This document shows positions 42,135 through 53,161 of a stretch of 64,000 nt of DNA, piece after piece. The notes under the pieces were generated by a model, which was not told the DNA's origin, searched no databases, and saw nothing but the letters and a program-made list of their open reading frames with translations. The position numbers were made by a program, and so were the translations under genes. Source of the stretch: Deroplatys truncata (taxonomy: Eukaryota; Arthropoda; Insecta; Mantodea; Mantidae); assembly GCA_030765065.1 (NCBI GenBank), contig CM060983.1:229729528-229793527 (forward strand), read 5' to 3'. Every line of letters starts with the position of its first letter. The first letter of the stretch is position 1.

Positions 42135-43536
42135 ATGCCAAAGGTGTCCAGTGCTCGATTTATTGTTCTTGATGAGAAATTCAAACAAGATTTCACAGAC
42201 ACTGATGGAACTGTTATGCGATGTACTATTTGTGATTCAGCAATTTTATTAGACAAAAAACACCAGCGAGATCGCATCAAACAACACATTTCCAGCTCTA
42301 AGCATCAAATGAACAAGACTCAAGCAAACAAATCACAGCAACCCATTACGAAATGTGTTTCAACAGAGTTCTTCAAAAAGCCAAAATTTGAAGGAATTAA
42401 ACATTGATTTGTGTGCAGCTCTTACACAAGAAGGAATTCCACTCAATAAGGTGAACCATCCAGCCTTCAAGGGATTTCTTGAAAAATACACAAAGATTTC
42501 AATGCCCGATGAGAGTACTTTAAGAAAAAAATACATGAAGCATGTTTACCAAGAAACCATAGAAAGAATCAAGGAGAAAGTGTCTGATTGCGATGTGGGA
42601 ATCATTGTGGATGAAACCATAGACTCAATGGAACGATATGCTTTGAACATTTTAGTTTTTCCCTTAGCAGGGGAGAAAGTTAAGCCCATGTTGTTAAAAA
42701 TGTACAAGCTGCAGAAAGCCAATGCCAGTACAGTAATGCAATCCATTATGGACTTCTGCCAAAAACTCTGGCCTACTGGAAAACTTCTTCTTGTGGTTAC
42801 GGACCAGGCTCCATACATGGTTTCATCTGTTAACCAATTGAAACCTATATCTCCTAACTTGAAGCATGTGACATGCTTGGCTCATGCCCTTCACAGGGTT
42901 TATGAATCCATAAGGAACGAATACGACATCGCAAATCAATTCAGCTCTGCCCTGAAGAAGATTCTACTGAAAGCTCCGAACCGTGTTGTTTACCTCAGGA
43001 AAATCACTGGCCTGCCCCTTCCAAATTTCCCAGTCATTACTCGCTGGGGATCTTGTATTGAGTGTGCTGCTATGTTGTGTGAGAATTTTGACAAAATTAA
43101 AGGCGCAATTTCCAAGGCACAGTAACTTCTGTTACCGGAGAAAATACATAATTTGCAGACAGAACTATATTGTGTCCATAGTTACAAGTACCTGTCTGCA
43201 GCTATTAAACGATTGGAAGAACAAGGTATGGAAAAGGAAAAACAATGGGATATTTTTACTTCCGTGAGGGAGCAGTTAGATGACTTTGCCAACGACAAAC
43301 TTGAATCTAGTCTTCAGAAGAATCCAGACATTGATGAATTCGCCACAGCTGTAGAGTTGCCATTCCGAGTGAATACGAGGTTTGCCCCACTGGTTTCTGT
43401 GGATGTTGAAAGAAGCTTTAGCATCTACAAAGACATTCTATCTCCTAATAGAAACAGACTTACTTTTAAAAATGTGGAGATGCTTAATGTCTTGAAGTAC
43501 AACAGCTTCATGTTTTTTCCTTCTTTTGATGAGTGA
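42135..43536 (+). pseudogene. hAT transposase with BED-like finger, copy 1 (broken)
   Basis: The start at MPKVSSARFIVLDEKF is shared with copy 2. Residues 28-57 form a BED-like zinc finger with C30, C33, H51 and H57. The catalytic part follows with VGIIVDETIDS (first Asp) and LLVVTDQAP, and the C-terminal hAT dimerisation segment reads SVDVERSFSIYKDIL to the stop at 43534. Full length would be about 467 codons. The family is known in animals as hAT elements and derived genes related to CGGBP1-like proteins (a remembered resemblance). It is broken: the finger and catalytic part lie in different frames (overlap 42355-42407), and a CAA-to-TAA change stops the frame at 43125. About 32 bp present in copy 2 is missing just before that stop. 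An AATAAA follows near 43563. It cannot make transposase. Confidence 0.85.
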
Positions 43537-44041
43537 TAATTTGATGCACTTGTTTGTAGTTCAATAAATTAGAATATAGGAAAGAGAAATCGTCGAATTA
43601 GTTAAGGGAATGCACAACTGAAATTAATCCAAAATCTCAAAAAATCTAAAAAATTATGTTCCTAAAAAATTCTCCATTGCTTGCAGTTTTAGAATCCACT
43701 TTTATTTTTGACCTAGCGAATACTTCAGGATCATTATGAGACTTTTTAAATACCCTTGCGCATTTGGTTGGTAGCTGTTTATATGTTTAAAACTTCATTT
43801 AAGGGTTTCTTATTTTCAGCATTTCTGCATATTCAAAATGTTCCACACGATGTTTTCATCCATTCATATTGACATTTTTTATGCTTATTTCAAAAACCCA
43901 AATAAATAAAACTGTCATATAATTTTTCTGCGTAATGAATAGTTTTTGTGCTACTAATTTTTGAAGATAACAATGTATACAAAAAAAATTAAATAAAAAA
44001 CTGCAAAACTTTTTCTCTTAAACTAAGAATGGTAGAAAAAT

Positions 44042-44872
44042 AATCTGATGTGTTACACTCACATGACTTTCTCTACTCTTGTACAAACTCTTATTCTCCA
44101 TCTATTTCATATTAATCGAGATAAACATTTGCAGAACTGATCTTATTGCTAATTCTCTTGTAGGTGCAAGGGGAATATGGTAGGCTGTAAGCAATAGTCA
44201 AATCTTTTAAGAGCTGGTTGCTATGTGCAGCATTCCATTTTCTTTGCATGCCCAGGACATACAGAAAGAAAAACAAAAGGGATAAGGAATTCTCATTTGA
44301 GAAAAAGGATTAAGTATTGGAAAATTCAAACAAATAACAAGGAATATGTCAGAAATGGTTCACTGCACACATAAAATGTATATGACATAAATTGTGTGTT
44401 TTGTGGTAAAATTTTGTTTATCTCTTACAATTTACCAGTTATGCAAAATTCATTCAGAATGAAGACGACTTTTGGGGACATTCGCAGAAAATTCTAGATA
44501 TGCCTTTAATTTGCCATGAAAGTGTCTTAAAATATGATATTTTGATCAAAATCGTTAAGTGCCATTTCTGAGAGAATAAAAGAACTTCGAAAAATGTTCC
44601 ATGTAAAGGGTAGTCTGGAATGGGGGGATTTTCTTGAAAATCTTTGTGTCGCATCTTTTAAAGATACTGAATCTAAATATAAGTTTGGTATTATGGGGCT
44701 TCAAAACATGTATTTTCGGTGAAATCTCAATATCGAATTTTTAGGTGAAATGCAATATTTCTACTTACTATATGTATTAGAGAAAGTAATAAGCTTTAGT
44801 AAAAATACTTTGTATACCCACTAATAAACAATAGAGGGTAGGGAAAGTAATGTGAATGTATCACATCAGATT
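44042..44872 (+). repeat. Repeat family A copy M, with terminal inverted repeats
   Basis: This is an 831-bp element between the two hAT copies. The left end is AATCTGATGTGTTACACTCA. The right end, reverse-complemented, is AATCTGATGTGATACATTCA, and similarity continues to roughly 85 bp (through the tttattagtgggtatac region seen at the left end of other copies). It therefore looks like a non-autonomous DNA transposon or MITE. No clear target duplication is visible (gaaaaat and gttttgt flanks), consistent with later rearrangement at this junction. No coding capacity is evident. Confidence 0.65.
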
Positions 44873-45087
44873 GTTTTGTTCTAGTTTACTGCTTTGCTGG
44901 AAACACCTGCTGCCTCACTTGTACCTCAATTTTAGCCTTATCCGAGTGCACTTCCACTTGTTTATAATCACACCTTGCTTTATCCACACACTTCAGTACT
45001 TCCGTTCATATATAAACATATCCTGCTCAGTGTTTTGGTTTTCGGTATCCTTGTTTGTATTACAAATATCATTTTGACTGTTATTAC
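44873..45087. other. Captured 215-bp segment inside the hAT composite
   Basis: This AT-rich DNA is found neither in hAT nor in family A. It ends in gttattac, the left flank of hAT copy 2, and probably represents DNA next to copy 2 at its former site. The open frame spanning 44856-45077 has no recognisable domain. Confidence 0.5.
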
Positions 45088-48000
45088 CAGGGTTAGGATT
45101 TTTAGGTGCACACTTTTTTTCTTAGTGTAAGTTAAAGCTCTGCGGAAAGACATCACAGTGTGAAATTTTGTTTCTAGTTGGAAAAAGAGACATTTTTTCT
45201 TGCATATTTTTCCCTTTTTTGGTACCTTTATCCCATTTTACCCCAACGATGCCCATAATCTCTTTTTTCCCCCTTTTTTCTTTTAAGTTTCATTCCAATT
45301 TATTCTTTAACTTTCAATTAATGTCTCCTCAGCTTGCTGTGTACGTGCGAATAGTAAGCCTATCTCTTTCAGTAATGCCGCGCGGGAATTGAAAGCACAC
45401 CCGCAACAATGGAAAATAATTGTGTATTCGACGAAAACCTCTTTCTCTTGTTTTACCGCTAGAAAGTAGCCCGCAATAATGCAATTGACAATGAGTGATT
45501 CTATCCCATCAGATAGTAGCTTGCTGTTCATGAATGTGAGTTTGTTACTTTGCGAGACGTCATCTGTTTGCGTGGAGGCGAAGGCTGGGCACGCAGAGAC
45601 AGCAGTAACCTTATCCATGCAGTTCCGAGAATTATTAAGACTGGGTTCTGCTCAAAACTACTAGAAGTCGCTGAGACTGAAGTTCCAGCATGAATGAGAA
45701 ACATTCTGGTAATTGTTGTGATGTTATAAGAGAATGTGGACAGCAAATGGGCGCAAGAGTGAGTTGTGTGACAGTCGCATTGTGTTAGCAAGTGAACCAG
45801 TGTTAGCTCTCCAAACGAGTGTACTAGTACTAGATTTTACCATGCCAAAGGTGACCAGTGCTCGATTTATTATTCTTGATGAGAAATTCAAACAAGATTT
45901 CATAGACACTGATGAAACTGTTAAGTGATGTACTATTTGTGATTCAGCAATTTTGTTAGTTGAAAAACACCAGCGAGATCGCATCAAACAACACATTTCC
46001 AGCTCTAAGCATCAAATAAACAAGACTCTTCAAGCACACAGATCACAGCAACCTCTATTACGAAATGCGTTTCAACAGAGTTCTTCAAAAAGCCAAAATT
46101 TGAAGGAATTAAACATTGATTTGTGTGCAGCTCTTACACAAGCAGGAATTCCACTCAATAAGGTGACCATCCAGCCTTCAAGGGATTTGCCTTCAAGGGA
46201 TTTCTTGAAAAATACACAATGATGTCAATGCCCAATGAGAGTACTTTAAGAAAAAAATACATGGTACCTGTTTACCAAGAAACCAAGGAAAGAATCACAG
46301 AGAAAGTGTCTGATTGCGATGGGGGAATCATTGTGGATGAAACCATAGACTCAATGGAACGATATGTTTTGAACATTTTAGTTTTTCCCTTAGCAGGGGA
46401 GAAAGTTAAGCCCATGTTGTTAAAAATGTACAAGCTGCAGAAAGCCAATGTCAGTACAGTAATGCAATCCATTATGGACTTCTGCCAAAAACTCTGGCCT
46501 ACTGGAAAACTTCTTCTTGTGGTTACGGACCAGGCTCCATGCATGGTTTCAGCTGTTAACCAATTGAAACCTTTACTTCCTAACTTGAAGCATGTGATAT
46601 GCTTGGCTCATGCCCTTCACACGGTTTGTGAATTCCTTAAGGAACGAATACAACATCGCAAATCAATTCATCGCTGAAGAACATTTTACTGAAAGCTCTG
46701 AGTCGTGTTGTTTACTACAGGGAAATCACTGGCCTGCCCCTTCCAAATTTCCCGGTCATTACTAATGGGGATCTTGGATTGAGCGTACTGCTATGTTGTG
46801 TGAGAATGTTGACAAAATTAAAGAGTTTGTGCTTTCTTTGTATCCATCCGACGCAGGTGCAAGTTCCAAGGCACAGCAACTTCTGTTACTGGAGAAAATA
46901 CCTAACTTGCAGACAGAACTACATTGTGTCCATAGTTACAAGTACCTGCCTGCAGCTATTAAACGATTGGAAGAACAAGGTATGGAAAAGGAAAAACAAT
47001 GGGATATTTTTACTTCCGTGAGGGAGAAGTTAGATGGCTTTGCCAAAGACAAACTTGAATCTAGTCTTCAGAAGAATCCAGACATTGATGAATTCGCCAC
47101 ATCTGTAGAGTTGCCATTCTGAGTGAAAACAAAGTTTGCCCCACTGGTTTCTGTGGATGTTGAAAGAAGCTTTAGCATCTACAAAGATATTCTGTCTCCT
47201 AATAGAAACAGACTTACTTTTAAAAATGTGGAGATGCTTAATGTCTTGAAGTACAACAGCTTCATGTTTTTTCCTTCTTTTGATGAGTGATAATTTGATG
47301 CACTTGTTTGTAGTTCAATAAATTAGAATATAGGAAAGAGAAATCGTCGAATTAGTTAAGGGAATGCACAACTGAAATTAATCCAAAATCTCAAAAAATC
47401 TAAAAAATTCTCCATTGCTTGTAGTTTTAGAATCCACTTTTATTTTTGATGTAGCGAAAGCTTCAGGTTCGTTATGAGACTTTTTAAATACCCTTGCGCA
47501 TTTGGTTGGTAGCTGTTTATATGTTTAAAACTTCATTTAAGGGTTTCTTATTTTCAGCATTTCTGCATATTCAAAATGTTCCACACGATGTTTTCGTCCA
47601 TTCATATTGACATTTTTTATGCTTATTTCAAAAACCCAAATAAATAAAACTGTCATCTAATTTTTCTGTGTAATCAATAGTTTTTGTGCTACTAATTTTT
47701 GAAGATAACAATGTATACAAAGAAAGAAAGAAAGAAAATGAAAAAATGCAAATACAAAACTGCAAAACTTTTTTTTCTCTTAAACTAAGAATGCTAGAAA
47801 AAAAACTGTATGACAGACTTGTGGTTCCTTGACATAGAAGCAACATAAGATTTATTTTTTAAAAAATGTATCATGTGTTACATTTTGCATATACTCATAA
47901 TTTTATATTTTGAAAACTAATTAAGATTTTGGATTGAAATTCACAAAACAATTATATCTAAAGAAGACTGACATGTGGTTAAAATTTCAGCTCAATTGAA

Positions 48001-48108
48001 TGGATAGTTTAGAAAATAGCAATTTCAGTTGTGCATCCCCTTAAATAAACCAGTACCTTTTCCCTTCCTTTTTTCATCTGAAATTTGCACCTAAAACTCC
48101 TAACCCTG
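45088..48108 (+). mobile_element. hAT transposon copy 2, both ends present
   Basis: This 3021-bp copy has both hAT termini: CAGGGTTAGGATTTTTAGGT at 45088 and its inverted match ending at 48108. It is closely similar to copy 1 over the subterminal region, coding region and 3' region up to about copy-1 position 44040. It keeps roughly 200 bp of 5' leader (about 45608-45815) that copy 1 lacks. Right of the coding region there is an AATAAA near 47317 and a (gaaa)n run near 47720. The flanks differ (gttattac left, atgataat right), so this copy's present ends did not arise from one simple insertion. Confidence 0.85.
45842..47290 (+). pseudogene. hAT transposase, copy 2 (broken)
   Basis: The start MPKVTSARFIILDEKF, the zinc finger Cys-x2-Cys (CTIC) and the paired His (KQHISSSKH) match copy 1. 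So do DETIDSMERY, LLVVTDQAP and VERSFSIYKDIL. The codon before the finger is a TGA stop where copy 1 has CGA. Unlike copy 1, the finger and the start of the catalytic part share one frame, because copy 2 is two bases longer near 46052. Frame breaks near 46170, 46680 and 46770 and a stop near 47120 follow. It keeps the FVLSLYPSDAGA stretch missing from copy 1. It cannot make transposase. Confidence 0.85.
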
Positions 48109-48292
48109 ATGATAATGTACCATACAAAAAATGTACATCTCTTTAAAATGCACAATTTACTCAAAATAAGTTTTTCTGTGGCATATGCTATTTCTGAGAT
48201 ATCCATTATTAAAGGTTCAAATTATTCAACACTTGTCATTATTTTAAAGTCTCAACGTTCTGTTGTTTCTCTCAATGTCATGGAAACAGTAT
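48109..48292 (-). repeat. Repeat family A, copy split by the hAT composite (right part)
   Basis: This continues the copy broken at 41576, beginning with the right target duplication atgataat (48109-48116). On the minus strand it matches family A copies C and B through the sequence around ctgtttccatgacattg. Similarity stops near 48292, so the 5' end of this copy, including its terminus, is missing. Confidence 0.75.
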
Positions 48293-48978
48293 CTATTAGT
48301 GTGTTCTTTTACCTAATAATAATGATAATATAATGTGTGTCACTAATGATAGCTGGTTTATATTTGTTTCAGATACAGGAGTCCTACATGATCAACTGTT
48401 AGGTTGGAAGAAATTACTTTTTGTAAAGATTAATCTGGTCTTAGGAATGCCTAGAGTTTGTTACAAAATAAAACTCTGGGAGAGTATGGTACAATGCTCT
48501 ATAGTCCATAACATCAATGTCTGCTTCTGCATCTGGCTTTATAGTTAATGCATAAATTCTTTAGAGTTTTCAATGCAATGTATTATAAACACTATCACCA
48601 TTGCCTACTTTGTCTCAGGGCAAAATATCAAACCCAAGCCCTCATAAAAGACATCTTCAGAAGCTCTGTTCTGTAGTTTGTATACTCATACACACACACA
48701 TTTCAGCATTATTATACACACAATACTATTCTGGGATCTTCCCTAAAGCCAACCGTAAGTTTCAAGATAGAGAAAAAGTTTTAAAATTTATTACATGTAT
48801 ACCTATCAGAATATCAATTAAACCACTTTTAAACAACTTGAGATGATAGCATTATTGTATACATATACAAAGTATTAAATTCTAAATCCAAAAATTTAAA
48901 TTTGTTATAAAAAATTTCACTTTTCACTACTTACTTATAGGTACATCTAAGAATTTAATAGTCACAGAATTATAAATA
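48293..48978. other. Intergenic DNA, no gene recognised
   Basis: This AT-rich stretch has a short (ca)n run near 48690. Open frames at 48333-48548 and 48601-48846 have no recognisable domain, and I see no reason to call them genes. Confidence 0.4.
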
Positions 48979-50782
48979 CCATATTGGCCCGAAAATAAGC
49001 TGCCGTCACATACGCTGAACCCTCAAAATTTGAGGGGAAAAGAAAGAAATGTTTGGCAAGAAAATAAGCCACATCTGGATTGAGACAAGTAAAATTAGTA
49101 TAAAAGCTTATCTTCTTCTGCTTACATTGAAGAATGTATTGTTCTTCAATTTGCAGTTAGTAGGTTGCGTAATTATTTGGAGGAGTTTGCCCCACAGTTG
49201 TACGCCAATTTCAAGAAGGCAATTTAGCGATGTTTTTTTGATGTGAGATGTTTCTTGTAAGCCCCACGTTTTGTGCCAATTTGCAGTAGGTTTTTGGTTA
49301 CGTAAATATTAAGGTTACGTAATGAAGATACACTTTGATGTTGTTTTATTTTTAGGATGCCAAACTTTATAGTGAAGATGATGCTTGTTTTTACGTAATA
49401 TTATTAAAATTATTTGCCTCGGCTGCTTTCAGTCGCACTATAGAAACACGAGTTCTTGTAGGGTTGTGATAAGGCTCAAATTATAAGACACCACATAATT
49501 TATTTTACTTTATATATGCACATTTTTATAAACACAACACTTTATAAATAAAACTGTGAGCACTGAATACATTTTTGGCGGAGAACACAAATTTTATCAT
49601 TTATAAAATTTACAACATTTTTACCCACGACTTTCACGTCTGCTCTGTCTAATATCTTGCCCGAGACTGACTAGATTCAACGGTGAAAACCTTTAGCGTC
49701 TGTAATGCCATTCTCTTATTGGCTAATTCTAGTCCAATAGAATTTAAGTATTCAAACTAAAAATCTTTCTTTACTTTTGATTGGTTAATTCCAAACTGTA
49801 AGCGAAATTATGTTATCACCGATCTTTTTCATAACCAGTATTTTTTTTAAAACTCCAGACACATTATTGTCACAAAAATTACATTATTACCTCATTATTA
49901 ACATCCTAAAGCATATTATTCTCACAGTTTTTGCACTATTAGAGTATATAAACATTTACATATCACTAATAAATACGTTTACAATAAAAATAAGTATTTA
50001 CAATGACTTTTGCATACAATATAAATAATAATTATGTACATATTGTTTTCTAGGTGGGCTGTTATTGAATTCAATTAATAAAAAATACAATTAATATCAT
50101 TTAGGCATTAAAATACTGCCTCAACATGTACATAAACATTTTTCCTAGCATATGGTACATCACACTGGCACCAAACACATTGCCATATTCGCTGACATCG
50201 CCACTAGAAGCTAACAAAACAATAGACAATGAGAGCAAGTAACTTTTAAAACCGCCAAGATGCAACAAATGTAAGTGATGTTAAGTGTTTCAACTCTCAC
50301 TCTAATTTTTCTACAATTTCAAATTCACATCCTGTTTATTCAAATATACACAATGTAATACCAGTAAAAGTTTGCTGGTTCCAGAAGCAGGCTGTATTGT
50401 AACAAATGATGACTCCAATTGCTGCCGAACAACTTATTCATTGCTTAGGCACTCAGCTGCAATCTACTTCTTTGCTGCTCTCAGCTGTCGACGTCTCTCT
50501 GACTGAACACAACAAAGCACGAAATGTTCTTGGGGGGCTTCTCAAACCTGCTGGCAAGGAAATTTCCAGAAAGGCAGGGAGCGCACATAAAGCATTTGTT
50601 GCTTGGGTCATTTCTGTGTGGGGCTGGCCGAAGACACTATCTAGGCCCCTAGGTAACGAGGCTGGTGCTCTCTTACTGGCACGGCGTGTGCATGGCCACA
50701 GTATGTGAAAATCCAAGCCACAATCTGACCTTTGCCCTTAAAATTTGAACCAAAATTGCAGCTTATTTTCAGGCCAGTATGG
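48979..50782. mobile_element. Non-autonomous TIR transposon with TA target duplication
   Basis: The left end is CCATATTGGCCCGAAAATAA. The right end, reverse-complemented, is CCATACTGGCCTGAAAATAA, and identity continues through GCTGC. TA dinucleotides flank both ends (48977-48978 and 50783-50784). The element is 1804 bp with no transposase motif. Subterminal parts are alike in style (caaaatttgagg left, ttaaaatttgaac right). TA duplication places it in the Tc1/mariner/pogo group by rule; the termini resemble widespread pogo-like elements, but this is from memory. A less AT-rich stretch at 50406-50708 is open on both strands (100 codons plus, 87 minus) without any recognised domain and may be captured host DNA. 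Confidence 0.75.
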
Positions 50783-50784
50783 TA

Positions 50785-51339
50785 TAATTGGCTGTCATGA
50801 AAACAATCAATGGGGAGAGTCTGTGTGTGTATGTATGAGAGAGTGGAAGTGTGAGTGTATTAGTTAATGAAACCAACATTTATGTATACATAATTATACA
50901 TGAAAGAAGCACCTATCTAAATATCACATATTATTTATTACTGAATTACTGTTTGTAAAATATAACCAAGATAATACCTGCATCATCTTGTAGAAAACAA
51001 ATCTGAAAGCTACCTAATTAAAATTATCAGCATATTAGATAGAAACTACATATGCAAAATGAGTATGTTAATTTTGGCATGGATTTTATTTACTCTCCAA
51101 TGGCTCTTACAGTGTAAAGTGCCTTCAGCTATCCTAAATCAAAGTACAACTCATAGCTTCACACATATGCAATTTGGCTTTTGAACCAAACACTTACAAA
51201 TTAATACTTAAGCAAACTTATGTACTAGTGTAGTTAGAGAACAACTGGTACAAGTATACTCCTGTAGTTATTATATGCATGAACTATACTCTCTTTAATT
51301 TCATATATTTGCTATCTTGTATTTATGCTGAAAAAAAAA
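50785..51339. other. Intergenic DNA, nothing recognised
   Basis: This AT-rich stretch includes a tgtgtgtgtatgtatgagag simple stretch near 50823 and an A-run at 51331. No open frame of note and no repeat ends were seen. Confidence 0.4.
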
Positions 51340-52130
51340 AACCCTAATGTGTTATTTTCACATGACTTTCCCCACTTTGTATCGTTTATTAGTGGGTATG
51401 CAAACTATTCTTAGCAAAGCTTATTTTTCTATCTACTTCATTTTAATACAGAAATAGCTACATTACACATTTTGTGATAGATACAAAGAGAACAGCGATA
51501 GTCAAATGTTTAACAACTGGACGCTATATGCTGGCCTTAAAATTCCATACTGTTTCCATGACATTGCAAGAAACAACTGAATGTTGACAGGACTTTAAAA
51601 GAATGACAACGTATTGAACAATTTGAATCACTAATAATGCATATCTCGGAAATGGCTGATGGTACAAAAAAGTTATTTGATATAAATTGCATGGTTTAGA
51701 GAGATCTACATTTTTTGTACACTATGTTTTCATCTTTTGATAAGATTTACAAGCAACACAAAATTATACAAATTTCCTTCCAAATGAAGAGGGCTTCATA
51801 GACTATTCCCAGAAAATTCACGATATACATTTTATTTTTCATGTAAATATCTTCAATATATGGTATTTTAATCAAAACCATTAACAGCCATTTTAGAAGA
51901 AAAAAAACTGCAAAAAATGTTCCATATAAAGGGTAGTTTGCGGGATGTTTCTGAAAATCTTTGTGTCCTATCTTTGAAGATACTGCACTGATTTGGTATT
52001 TATTCAACTTTTCATTGTTGAGTTATGCCGTTCAAAGACACGCACATACATAAACTTTTTTTAGAACATTTTTTTTATTTATTTATTCAAGGTGCCTCAA
52101 AACATGTATTTCTGGTGGAATCTCTGTATG
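51340..52130 (+). repeat. Repeat family A, copy C
   Basis: The copy starts accctaatgtgttattttca, a degraded form of the family's AATCTGATGTG terminus. It runs through the shared aacagcgatagtcaaatg, acaactggacgctatatg and aaaacatgtatttctggtg stretches. It ends near 52128 without a recognisable inverted terminus. It is oriented like copies M, B and D. The minus-strand open frame at 51747-52007 inside it is not conserved between copies. Confidence 0.75.
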
Positions 52131-52488
52131 AATGAGACAGATCCAAATTTCACATTGTAATCATTAGAATATTTTATGTGATAGTTTGATATAAAAACAA
52201 GGACACTTTATATGATAGTGTGTGATTCATAAGTTCATAACATTTAACTTTATCTTGTTAATATAAAGGTAGCTGTAGGTATAAACCACTAGTGCTGGTT
52301 TATATTCCTTACTCTTGTTGCATTATAAATGATTTTGGCAAATCCTAAAACCGTAAAAATTTGTTTTGAGCCCTGGATTTTATTGTTATCCATAGCACTT
52401 TCTAGCTGTATTTAAGTTACAAAACATATAGCTTTTAGCATTACTATAATATAACTTATTTTGGTAAATTCTGTTTACAAATATTCTG
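52131..52488. other. Intergenic DNA, nothing recognised
   Basis: This is AT-rich sequence between family A copy C and the SINE tail. No open frame, repeat end or exon-like segment was recognised. Confidence 0.35.
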
Positions 52489-52863
52489 TTTTTTTTTAAG
52501 ACAAGGAAAGAAGAACAAATGTGTCCACTTGTTAAACATGCCCTGCTGAAGATTAAAGGCAACTGGTATGCAAACCAAGGTTTCTAAAGTTGGTTGACAA
52601 CGCTCCCCACGAGGTTGATGACCTCCAGGGACAATGGCACCCATTGATTGACTGGAAATACCCAGAAGAGGGCAGTTTGTTACTTTCAATGAGGGGGTAA
52701 ATGGTGATGGAATGAGAAGAGCTTTTAGGGAACTCTGAACCATGTTGGGCCTTAGGGATATTTCACATATCAGAGGTGAAGGCTTACTTAAAATGCTACC
52801 GCAGAGCCAGGAATTGAACCACAGCATGAGTTATAAAAGAAACCACTGAGCTATCCCGGTGCT
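52489..52863 (-). mobile_element. tRNA-derived SINE
   Basis: Read on the minus strand, the head is gcaccgggatagctcagtgg. It contains polymerase III box A TAGCTCAGTGGT (52842-52853) and box B GGTTCAATTCC (52810-52820), with tRNA-like spacing. A non-tRNA body of about 300 bp follows and ends in an A-run (taaaaaaaaacag) near 52488, giving roughly 375 bp. The head abuts the exon-like segment at 52863. Target duplications are not clear; only agaat is shared by the two flanks. The 123-codon open frame across it is incidental. Confidence 0.75.
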
Positions 52864-53060
52864 CAGGATTCTAAAGAAAAGCATGAACTAACAATGGCAA
52901 ATGGAACTGTTCTCGAGGCTGCAGTCAGATCAGATACTTTGCAGTGGTGCACAGATATCTCATCATAGAGTGGAGTAACCTGGAGGGCAGGATGCTCTTT
53001 AGTGACTGAGAACATTTCGAGGAGGTGCATCGTTTGCCGGAAACAGAATGCAGGATTCAT
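52863..53060 (-). pseudogene. ELP5-like segment B (partial; gene or relic)
   Basis: The minus-strand frame reads RQTMHLLEMFSV, then KEHPALQVTPLYDEI and KVSDLTAASRTVPF. This resembles the middle of Elongator subunit 5, where a helix leads to a conserved P-x-LQV-x-x-L-[HY]-[DE]-[DE]-[LI] strand and then S-x-L-x-x-[LA]-[AS]. ELP5 works with ELP4 and ELP6 in the Elongator subcomplex needed for wobble-uridine modification of tRNA. The frame opens only at 53060 and has no pyrimidine-rich acceptor. Its phase does not follow from segment A, and about 30 residues expected between the two are missing. The SINE begins where the frame ends. It may be one exon of a rearranged gene or a pseudogene. Confidence 0.45.
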
Positions 53061-53161
53061 CTTTTATCAATGAGTTAACCACCTATCGATTGTTAGTTAT
53101 CTATGGTAACCTACATTTGTTTATTAATACTTCAGTTGACACCTCGCAATTACTTACTTAC

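Larger units (their letters stand above)
41577..48108 (+). mobile_element. Composite hAT transposon (two copies plus captured DNA)
   Basis: The left end is CAGGGTTAGGATTTTTAGGT. The right end, reverse-complemented, is CAGGGTTAGGAGTTTTAGGT. The outer flanks are atgataac and atgataat, an 8-bp duplication matching at 7 of 8 bases and fitting the hAT pattern nTnnnnAn. Joining the flanks restores an uninterrupted family A repeat when compared with the copy at 53696. Inside are hAT copy 1 without its right end (41577-44041), family A copy M (44042-44872), 215 bp of other DNA, and complete-ended hAT copy 2 (45088-48108). Copy 2's own left flank, gttattac, has no partner on its right. The whole unit is 6.5 kb. 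It either moved as one unit or arose by recombination after insertion. Confidence 0.8.

Noticed and set aside
42135-43536. Domesticated host gene of the CGGBP1-like type
   Set aside because: The frame is shifted and stopped, a second broken copy lies nearby, and hAT termini with a target duplication surround it.
44454-45077. Open frames between the hAT copies
   Set aside because: They are short, without domains, and composed of repeat or AT-rich filler DNA.
45608-45815. Intron in hAT copy 2 that is missing from copy 1
   Set aside because: The boundaries do not give a GT-AG intron consistent with the sequence retained in copy 1; a simple deletion explains the difference.
50406-50708. 100-codon open frame as a gene
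   Set aside because: It is also open on the opposite strand, has no recognised domain or splice signals, and lies inside a transposon. It is kept only as an observation.
52456-52827. 123-codon minus-strand open frame
   Set aside because: It lies almost wholly within the SINE and matches no protein pattern.
52795-52863. Functional tRNA gene on the minus strand
   Set aside because: Boxes A and B are present, but the arms do not pair into a clear cloverleaf and the sequence continues into a SINE body with an A-rich tail.
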